In this document: positions 7,548 through 12,687 of the stretch, in pieces | Position numbering within the stretch: position 1 is the stretch's first letter | Layout: the number at the start of each line of letters is the position of its first letter | DNA from: CAYPPG01 sp964412555 | GTDB lineage: Bacteria; Hinthialibacterota; Hinthialibacteria; Hinthialibacterales; Hinthialibacteraceae | Direction: 5' to 3' | Assembly (NCBI GenBank): GCA_964412555.1 | Contig: CAYPPG010000117.1 | Location: 1 to 12,687, forward strand | Length of the DNA stretch: 12,687 bases | The notes under the pieces: generated by a model | Databases searched by the model: none | Seen by the model: the letters and a program-made list of their open reading frames with translations, nothing else | What the model was told of the DNA's origin: nothing | Program-made: the position numbers and the translations under genes

Positions 7548-8501
7548 TTAAAGAAAAATCAGGTTTAGGTAACAAAGAATACTATAAAAGAGAATTAAAA
7601 TCATAGATGAAACAAATAATAATTTCCACGCACGGATAATATGGTCTTGTTGAACTGAATAACCATTCGAATTCAGAATCGGTTTATTGCTAACATGGCC
7701 TTGATAAGTACTTGGTCCACCTAACTGAACATTGAATGCTCCTGCATAGGCTGCTTCAGCGTGTCCCGCGTTCGGGCTAGAGTGCTTTAACCTATCTCGG
7801 ATTCCAACTCGAAAAGATCGGCGAGCGTTTTGACCAGTAAATAAAGCCGCGATTGGAATGATGATGATTGATAACCGGGCGGGAATCCAATTGGCGATGT
7901 CATCCAGTTTGGCGGATGCCCAGCCAAAATCTTCATACCGCTCGTTTTTATAACCTACCATCGAATCTAGTGTACTAACCGCTTTGAAAGCCATTGCCAA
8001 TGGGGCTCCTCCTATGGCAGCCCAAAAGATAGGTGAACTAACGCCATCAACGCTCCCTTCCGCAATAGTCTCCACAGTGGCGCGTGCTATTTCTGATCCG
8101 TTCAAGTGATCCGTATCCCGCCCCACGATCATCGATAAATGTTGTCTGGCCTGTTCAATTTCCTCAGTCTGCAGCGCGTTATAAACCTTTCGCGTCTCAT
8201 CAATGAGCCCACGTACGGAAACGCATTGATATACCAGCCAGATTTCCAGCATCCCTCGGAGAAATGATGAGAAATACCCAGCAACACTCAGTGTAATAAA
8301 AGCCAAAAGCCAAACACAGGCAGGCAATCCAACCGCGAGGAGTACTCCCGCCATTTTCAGAGGGCATCGTTTGCTTCGTACATACGATTCAAACTTCGTT
8401 ATGCACCATCCCATCCATCTCACGGGATGGGGCAGCCATCGTGGATCGCCCAACATGAGATCCAAAAGCAATGCAATGAGAATCACAGAGTAATCCGGCA
8501 T
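7548..8501 (-). CDS. cbiB: CbiB: adenosylcobinamide-phosphate synthase
   Basis: Integral membrane enzyme that joins adenosylcobyric acid to (R)-1-amino-2-propanol phosphate (CobD in Pseudomonas naming). The 317 residues are the normal length with several hydrophobic segments. Family signatures are LLLDLMLGDP...HPVRWMG (11-30), the central ARATVETIAEGSVDGVSSPI and KAVSTLDSMVGYKNERY, and SSPNAGHAEAAYAGAFNVQLGG toward the C-terminus. The ATG at 8501 overlaps the end of the threonine-phosphate decarboxylase gene by 19 bases. That gene makes the aminopropanol phosphate used here, so product and consumer are coupled. It is the last gene of operon A. I see no strong terminator between its stop and the operon B promoter, so some read-through into riboswitch B is possible. 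Confidence 0.95.
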   Translation of the reverse strand: MPDYSVILIALLLDLMLGDPRWLPHPVRWMGWCITKFESYVRSKRCPLKMAGVLLAVGLPACVWLLAFITLSVAGYFSSFLRGMLEIWLVYQCVSVRGLIDETRKVYNALQTEEIEQARQHLSMIVGRDTDHLNGSEIARATVETIAEGSVDGVSSPIFWAAIGGAPLAMAFKAVSTLDSMVGYKNERYEDFGWASAKLDDIANWIPARLSIIIIPIAALFTGQNARRSFRVGIRDRLKHSSPNAGHAEAAYAGAFNVQLGGPSTYQGHVSNKPILNSNGYSVQQDHIIRAWKLLFVSSMILILFYSILCYLNLIFL

Positions 8502-9580
8502 TCCGTTTTCCGTGAGAAAAACTCATCTACAGTATTTAAAAATTGTTCGTTTTCGTTTTGAGTTTTGGATCCAATACGAAAGAACGTTTGATCCAAACCT
8601 GAATAATCGTTGCAATGGCGAATCATCATGCCTTTATGTCCAAGATAAGAAAAAAACTTATTAGCTTTCTTTCTGTTAGAAACCCGAAAGAGAAAAAATA
8701 TTGTCGCGGATGGATAGACTTCTATATCTTTGTGTTTTTTTAACGCATTCATCATTCGCCGGGTTTCTTTTAGCCACGAATCTTTTTGACAATCAAAATA
8801 ATCTGAATGGTTTAGCGCCCACTCTCCGGCGCATAAAGCCAATGCATTAAGAGACCATGGAGGGAGTAGTCGGGAGATCCATTCCGCCGTCTCAGGATGA
8901 GCGAGCGCATAACCAACACGCAAACCCGCCAACCCGAAATATTTCGTGAGCGACCGTAACACGATCACGTCTTTGTGGCGCTCAATCAAATAAGCCACAG
9001 AACAATCCGGAAGGAAATCGATAAACGCTTCATCGACCACCAGCAAACACTTCTTTTGCTCTGCTTGTTTGAGTATTTCTTGAATCGTGTTTGAGACGAT
9101 TGGCGTTCCTGTTGGGTTATTGGGATGACACAGAAAAATCAATTGATGCGGCTGGAGAAGTGTTTCGATTGATGTGAATTGTATGTCATAATTCGCCGGC
9201 GAGAGACTAAAAACAGATGTATGCGTCTTTTGAAAAACCTCGGCGGCGCGCCGATACTCATTAAAGGTCGGTTCAAAAGTTATCGCTCCAGAATATCCAG
9301 GGCTTGAACAAAGCGCGTAAATCAATTGAACCGAACCTGCGGCGGGAACAATACACTCACAAGGCACATCATGAAACGTGGAGACAGCCTTACAAAATCG
9401 ATCAGCATGAATATCTGGATAGCGTGAGATATTTCTTAATTCATTCACAAGGCATTCATGCAAACCAGTTGGAACCTCATACGGCCATGTGTTTACGCTA
9501 AAATCGATTATCTCGCTCGAGTCAAAACTGTATTGCCTCGCGAATGAATAACGATCACCGCCATGTTTATAATGCTTCAT
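8483..9580 (-). CDS. cobD: CobD (CobC in Pseudomonas naming): L-threonine-O-3-phosphate decarboxylase, PLP-dependent
   Basis: Cytoplasmic fold-type I PLP enzyme that decarboxylates L-threonine phosphate to (R)-1-amino-2-propanol phosphate, the linker donor used by CbiB. The ATG at 9580 gives 365 residues and puts the family's N-terminal HGGD motif at residues 6-9. A TTG at 9619 would add 13 residues that overlap the propeller gene and resemble nothing, so I prefer the ATG. Seen motifs are EIIDFSVN, HPNNPTG (152-158), the PLP-pyridine Asp183 in VVDEAF, and the Schiff-base Lys213 in SLTKYFGLAGLRVGY. Histidinol-phosphate aminotransferase is the nearest relative. HGGD and the cbiB overlap decide for CobD. 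Confidence 0.92.
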   Translation of the reverse strand: MKHYKHGGDRYSFARQYSFDSSEIIDFSVNTWPYEVPTGLHECLVNELRNISRYPDIHADRFCKAVSTFHDVPCECIVPAAGSVQLIYALCSSPGYSGAITFEPTFNEYRRAAEVFQKTHTSVFSLSPANYDIQFTSIETLLQPHQLIFLCHPNNPTGTPIVSNTIQEILKQAEQKKCLLVVDEAFIDFLPDCSVAYLIERHKDVIVLRSLTKYFGLAGLRVGYALAHPETAEWISRLLPPWSLNALALCAGEWALNHSDYFDCQKDSWLKETRRMMNALKKHKDIEVYPSATIFFLFRVSNRKKANKFFSYLGHKGMMIRHCNDYSGLDQTFFRIGSKTQNENEQFLNTVDEFFSRKTECRITL

Positions 9581-9603
9581 TAGAACTGAAGTCTCGATTC
9601 GTT

Positions 9604-10893
9604 TCAATAGAGAAGCCAATGATCGATGTCAGTTCCATCGGTTGAACGCGCCTTGATGGAATAAGCCCCATCCCATCCATGTTCTATCCACGCAACTGCG
9701 ATTTTTCCAGTCAATGGATGAACTGAAATCGAAGGGGTTCGCGCGTCTTGATCAAATTGACTCAAGATATCGCGATGACTGACTTCCATTGTTTTCGGGT
9801 TAACATGAGCGATGGCGATTTGATGGATGCCGCCCACATCCTCCTGCCAAACGGCAACCAACTCATCCGGCGCCAGAAAAGCCGCGCATGGCTGTGACGC
9901 GCTGAGTGTTCCATCATTCACAACGAGCGGCCCGCGCCATTCTTCTCCTGATGGTTTGTAGTGCAGGTTGATCCGGTATAATCCATCCACATATTCTGGC
10001 GAAACAACAACTTGATTTCCTTCGGAATCGGCGGCCAACCTCGCGGGATCGTTAAACCGCCCTCCTTTATCCGCAATGATTGCGACGGGAGATAAACTCC
10101 CATCAGCGGCAGCGGTTAATCCTTGCAGTTGAAACGCGCCTTGCCATCCGCGAAGGAATCCCCAAATCACGAAAACCGAACCATTCGGCATCACCGCAAG
10201 ATCGGGCAACCAATTGGACGTAAAATTATCCGGATTCTGCTCAACCGATGTGACCCGAAATGACTCGATCCCTTCCTGATCAGGGAAGACGCCATTCTCA
10301 TCCGCGCTAACGAGATATATTTCAGCGTTGTTTCCGTTACTTGTGAAATCATACCAGGAGACGTGCAAACGATTATCCGGTCCGACTACGATCTGAGGAA
10401 CGTAACCGTTATCGCCTTGATGACCGGCGTTAGTCGTCGTTATACGGATATCGGATGGTGAAAACGAACCGGTAACAGACTTTTGGTCGTAATAGATCTC
10501 AACATTGTCAATGTAATTTCCCGCCGATGTGGTATGTCGGTAATCCTGCCAAACCACATGCGCCGCGTCATTGGCGTCGATCGCAAGAGAAGGGTGTCTT
10601 CCCCCACCCAATGAGCCGCTATCGACTCGGACGGGGGAAGACGCCTCATGATTTTCGATGACTTGATAAAGAATTTGATTGTTTGGCGGATTGGTTGATT
10701 CATCAGGCATGCCATAAACGAGGTGAATCCGTCCAGAGGAATCAATCCCAACCGAACCTCTCGTATTCCTGGCGAATTCAACGACAGATTCGCTCGTGTA
10801 TACAACAAATTCGTCGTCGAATTCCTGTGCATTTACATCAAGGCAAAGGAACGCGAGAAGCCATATAAAAAAGGTTTGAATTATCTTCGCCAT
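9604..10893 (-). CDS. Secreted seven-repeat beta-propeller protein in B12 operon A (paralogue of 5,119-6,447)
   Basis: An unnamed exported protein of 429 residues, with a signal peptide probably cleaved at VNA|Q after residue 22. Seven repeats, each with a 'hydrophobic-x-hydrophobic-D/P-x-x-[GN]-x-hydrophobic strand-W/Y' core, lie at about 42-60, 99-117, 164-182, 228-246, 281-300, 333-349 and 385-404. That fits one seven-bladed propeller with little extra. It shares ARNTRGS...HLVY, VVWQDYRHT and SWYDF with the operon B propeller over the full length, so the pair arose by duplication. No catalytic residues or Asp-boxes are obvious. The ATG at 10893 follows the stop of the DUF4430-like gene by four bases, with only a weak RBS, suggesting coupled translation. 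Role in corrinoid capture is inferred from the operon only. Confidence 0.8.
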   Translation of the reverse strand: MAKIIQTFFIWLLAFLCLDVNAQEFDDEFVVYTSESVVEFARNTRGSVGIDSSGRIHLVYGMPDESTNPPNNQILYQVIENHEASSPVRVDSGSLGGGRHPSLAIDANDAAHVVWQDYRHTTSAGNYIDNVEIYYDQKSVTGSFSPSDIRITTTNAGHQGDNGYVPQIVVGPDNRLHVSWYDFTSNGNNAEIYLVSADENGVFPDQEGIESFRVTSVEQNPDNFTSNWLPDLAVMPNGSVFVIWGFLRGWQGAFQLQGLTAAADGSLSPVAIIADKGGRFNDPARLAADSEGNQVVVSPEYVDGLYRINLHYKPSGEEWRGPLVVNDGTLSASQPCAAFLAPDELVAVWQEDVGGIHQIAIAHVNPKTMEVSHRDILSQFDQDARTPSISVHPLTGKIAVAWIEHGWDGAYSIKARSTDGTDIDHWLLY

Positions 10894-10897
10894 GTTG

Positions 10898-11734
10898 CTA
10901 TCTCATAAATTCCCAGCCGGAAACGTTCGATGTTTGCCCAAGGATTTCATCGCGGACCGCCGGAGGTTGAACCGAGCCCCAAACGGCATAGAAATATCCA
11001 AACACATCATTGTCATAAACGACCGCGTTGCTGGCGCCCACTGGAGAACTAAACCATTCATTGTTTTCATCAAGGACGTTGTAATTCCAATAGCGGCCTT
11101 CCGGATCACCAAAACAGTCATCCGCAGGCATGCCTTCCCCGTCAATCGAACAGATACTGGTTCCCCAAGAACTTTCGCTTGTGATCAAATCCAAACCGCT
11201 TTTTTGCAGTAATTGAATGCCCGTTATGGTTTCACCAGGAAATTCCACCACGCGGATAACGCGCTGACCATCGCTGTGATCAATGACTAAGCCAGCTAAA
11301 CTGATGATTTCGCAAACGTCGGCGAACGTTTTTTGCGGTGGTTTCACTTCATCCCATGGGCCGAAAACAAAGCCAAAAATGGTTCCATCCCTTGCTTCTG
11401 CCGAGGAAACTCCGACATCCGACATAACCCAATCGCTTCCGTCATGCTGATAGAAATTCCAGAACCATCCATCCGGATGACTTTCTCCTGCTTGGACGCC
11501 GTCGTCATGAATATATCTGACCGATGTTCCCCACGACTTTTGTTCTGTCACTAACTGAAAACCAGACCGAATCAACAGCTCATCCACTGAGATCATTTCC
11601 TCTTCAAACTCGACACAGCGCGTTATCACTTCGCCTGTCGAATTTTGGATGACCAATCCAGCCTTGCTCGAAGCCAATGCGGTGAACGGCAACAATACAA
11701 TCAACCCAAATACACCTAGCCATACTCGTTTCAT
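10898..11734 (-). CDS. Secreted protein with two tandem DUF4430 / transcobalamin-C-terminal-like domains, first gene of B12 operon A
   Basis: A 278-residue exported protein with signal peptide cleaved about ALA|SS (residue 21). It consists of two copies of one domain, about 25-133 and 147-258. Hand alignment of the copies shows roughly half of the first 50 positions identical, including AGLVI, ...VEF, ...LL..SG, SWGTS. Each copy has the aromatic core (GWFWNFY at 89-95, GRYWNYNV at 213-220), then VG(V/A)S, then a final FGPW or VWGS before PP. This pattern resembles DUF4430, the family containing the C-terminal beta domain of animal transcobalamin and intrinsic factor. Copy 2 has Cys195 and Cys207, a possible disulfide. 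AAGGAG lies seven bases before the ATG. Position directly after a B12 riboswitch makes corrinoid binding likely, but this is inference. Confidence 0.8.
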   Translation of the reverse strand: MKRVWLGVFGLIVLLPFTALASSKAGLVIQNSTGEVITRCVEFEEEMISVDELLIRSGFQLVTEQKSWGTSVRYIHDDGVQAGESHPDGWFWNFYQHDGSDWVMSDVGVSSAEARDGTIFGFVFGPWDEVKPPQKTFADVCEIISLAGLVIDHSDGQRVIRVVEFPGETITGIQLLQKSGLDLITSESSWGTSICSIDGEGMPADDCFGDPEGRYWNYNVLDENNEWFSSPVGASNAVVYDNDVFGYFYAVWGSVQPPAVRDEILGQTSNVSGWEFMR

Positions 11735-11796
11735 GTTGAATCTCCTTAAAAAGTGTATTCAGGAATAAGAGGAGGGTATTCGTTTGACAGAAATTC

Positions 11797-11832
11797 AAAA
11801 ATAAAAACCCAGTCACCGGAGGGTGAACTGGG
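11797..11832 (-). terminator. Intrinsic terminator between riboswitch A and its first gene (transcriptional attenuator)
   Basis: On the minus strand CCCAG-t-TCACC pairs with GGTGA-CTGGG around a CTCC loop, with one bulged T. It is followed at once by TTTTTATTTTT. This is a textbook rho-independent terminator inside the leader of operon A, so riboswitch A most likely acts by premature termination when B12 is bound. GTCACC at 11,884-11,879 can pair with the terminator's GGTGAC (11,817-11,812) and may be part of an antiterminator. Confidence 0.88.
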
Positions 11833-11889
11833 AGCATTCGATTTCTGAGTTAGAAGCCACGCTCTCAATTCCCGAAGAGGTGACAATCC

Positions 11890-12039
11890 TTGATAAGGCA
11901 GGTTTCCTGACTTCCGGGCTTTACTTATCCATCTACTCCCTCGCCTTCTCATTCGCTTCCGCGAATAATGGCTTATGAGGTTTCGTTCCCGGTTACAGTG
12001 GCGGGACCGCGCCGGATTCTCACCGGCTTCCCTTTTCAA
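11890..12039 (-). ncRNA. Cobalamin riboswitch controlling operon A
   Basis: The minus strand shows the same aptamer as at 7,306-7,460: GGGAAGCCGGTGAGAATCC, CCCGCCACTGT, AACGAAACCTCAT, and the closing GGAAGTCAGGAAACCTGCC. P1 is formed by TTGAAAAGG (12,039-12,031) and CCTTATCAA (11,898-11,890), 8 of 9 pairs. The inner hairpin TTCGC-GGAA-GCGAA has a GNRA loop and covaries with its partner in the other riboswitch. The leader continues into an intrinsic terminator, so transcription attenuation is the likely output. It should repress the DUF4430-like protein, propeller, cobD and cbiB in high B12. Confidence 0.96.
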
Positions 12040-12080
12040 CCGCAAGATGGCGGTCACCACATCAAGTTATGTCGAGAAAT

Positions 12081-12109
12081 ATATTAGATGATCTTGCTAA
12101 ACCGATCAA
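12081..12109 (-). promoter_or_regulatory. Probable sigma-70-type promoter of operon A
   Basis: TTGATC (12,109-12,104) and TAATAT (12,086-12,081) on the minus strand are separated by 17 bases. Each box matches consensus at four of six positions. Transcription would start near 12,074, about 35 bases before riboswitch stem P1. No better pair is visible closer to the aptamer. Moderate support only. Confidence 0.45.
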
Positions 12110-12403
12110 GTCGTATTTCATTACGAATCCAGGACTATCAGAGGTTGAAAAGTGCGATTGTGGAAGTCGAATACTGTGTTGAATTTTGACAAATAGCCTT
12201 TTTCTTCAGACCATCAGCTCGTTTAACTGAAGGTCTGTTTCAATAAGTGCCGTTGTTTGTTCGATTTATTTTGAGAAAAATATGTTGGTGTAGCAAACGG
12301 TGTAGCTCTCAGCTAGACCAAATCATGACAAAACAGAGAAAATGCTCGGTCAATGAGAAAAGTCAAATTGTATAAATTATTGTTTTTATGTGGTTTAGGG
12401 AAA
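12110..12403. other. Intergenic stretch, no gene seen
   Basis: Both strands are broken by stops, with no reading frame that looks coding and no RNA recognised. A 6-bp inverted repeat (CAGACC at 12,207-12,212, GGTCTG at 12,232-12,237) has a 19-base loop and no clear U-run, so I do not call it a terminator. The base composition is AT-richer than the genes. If the tRNA fragment to the right is a displaced 3' end, this is the original DNA downstream of that tRNA. Confidence 0.6.
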
Positions 12404-12444
12404 GCGGGAGACGGGGTTCGAACCCGCGACCCTCAGCTTGGGAA
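12404..12444 (-). pseudogene. 3' half of tRNA-Gly(CCC), truncated at the anticodon loop; possible att core
   Basis: On the minus strand the fragment reads: anticodon loop TTCCCAA, 3' anticodon stem GCTGA, variable loop GGGTC, T-stem GCGGG, T-loop TTCGAAC, T-stem CCCGT, and 3' acceptor strand CTCCCGC. All fit a glycine tRNA. The required 5' anticodon stem TCAGC and the 5' acceptor GCGGGAG are absent upstream (CCTTCTA precedes the loop), and no CCA follows. The gene is therefore cut at the anticodon loop, a usual crossover region for tyrosine-recombinase elements. A decayed whole tRNA is possible, since a TAGTTC-like piece lies just upstream. Confidence 0.75.
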
Positions 12445-12687
12445 TAGAAGGCGGCAATGGTGGAACTACGCGGAAGTTCGATCTAAATCAGGTATTATCA
12501 GGCCTTTTCGAAACCGATAAAAAAATGGAATGATACCCTTAAACACCCTTACGAGCCATTAAAATCCCCCCAAAGGGTGGACAGAGGGTGGACGAAAACC
12601 ACCGGTTTTATTGAGCAAAATCATAATGAGAAAAGACGGCCCGGTAAAAAGTCCCGTTTTGAATTTCATCTGAAATACTGTTACAGC
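12445..12687. other. Right edge, no protein gene seen; presumed end of an integrated element
   Basis: No frame longer than about 35 codons and no recognisable protein. The stretch holds two sets of short direct repeats (listed separately) and a small inverted repeat AAAACC-ACC-GGTTTT at 12,595-12,609. By the usual geometry of integration into a tRNA 3' end, DNA on this side of the fragment belongs to the element. An integrase gene would be expected beyond the window, but none is visible here. Confidence 0.4.
12535..12593. repeat. Phased short direct repeats: ACCCTTA x2 and AGGGTGGAC x2
   Basis: ACCCTTA occurs at 12,535-12,541 and 12,545-12,551, a 10-base period. AGGGTGGAC occurs at 12,574-12,582 and 12,585-12,593, an 11-base period. 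The two sets are partly inverted relative to each other (ACCCT versus AGGGT). Spacing of about one helical turn next to a tRNA fragment resembles arm-type sites for a tyrosine recombinase. The repeats are seen; the function is inferred. Confidence 0.5.

Noticed and set aside
9581..9619. 13-residue N-terminal extension of CobD from a TTG
   Set aside because: It overlaps the propeller gene, and the family's HGGD motif sits normally just after the ATG at 9580.
11746..12060. 104-residue minus-strand open frame
   Set aside because: It spans the second cobalamin riboswitch and the intrinsic terminator; an RNA explains the conservation better.
12207..12237. Possible terminator hairpin CAGACC/GGTCTG
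   Set aside because: The loop is 19 bases and no U-run of useful length follows on either strand.
12404..12480. Complete tRNA-Gly gene
   Set aside because: The 5' anticodon stem and acceptor strand that should match GCTGA and CTCCCGC are missing upstream.
12584..12670. Short minus-strand frame of about 35 codons and the plus-strand MRKDG peptide near the right edge
   Set aside because: No ribosome binding site, no recognisable domain, and too short to support.

Overview
The window is a cobalamin (vitamin B12) locus. Every protein gene lies on the minus strand, in two operons that read right to left, and each operon starts with its own cobalamin riboswitch. The organism is a bacterium of moderate GC. 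The substrate-binding protein has a signal peptide but no lipobox cysteine, which fits a diderm with a periplasm. The pseudopilin of the 'FTLIELLVV' type is common in PVC-group and several candidate phyla. The phylum cannot be fixed from this sequence.

Operon A (promoter about 12,109-12,081, riboswitch 12,039-11,890, intrinsic terminator 11,832-11,797) encodes four proteins: a secreted protein with two tandem DUF4430/transcobalamin-C-terminal-like domains, a secreted seven-repeat beta-propeller, CobD (threonine-phosphate decarboxylase) and CbiB (adenosylcobinamide-phosphate synthase).

Operon B (promoter 7,496-7,469, riboswitch 7,460-7,306, RBS hairpin 7,208-7,189) encodes a type II/IV pseudopilin, a second secreted beta-propeller paralogous to the first, CobO/BtuR (corrinoid adenosyltransferase), CobQ (cobyric acid synthase), BtuF, BtuC, BtuD (cobalamin ABC importer) and CobU (truncated by the left edge). 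Most joints in operon B are overlaps (TAATG or TTGA), so the genes are translationally coupled.

Together the enzymes adenosylate a corrinoid, amidate it to cobyric acid, attach aminopropanol phosphate, and activate the product with GTP. BtuFCD brings corrinoids in across the inner membrane. No early corrin-ring genes are present, so this is late synthesis and salvage. The unusual part is the exported set (pseudopilin, two propellers, transcobalamin-like protein) under the same B12 switches. I read it as a possible undescribed outer corrinoid-capture system feeding BtuFCD.

The right end (12,110-12,687) has no supported protein gene. It holds the 3' half of a tRNA-Gly(CCC) on the minus strand at 12,444-12,404, cut at the anticodon loop. 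To its right lie helically phased short direct repeats. This looks like the edge of an integrated element whose body lies beyond the window, which would leave the cobalamin locus in the flanking chromosome.
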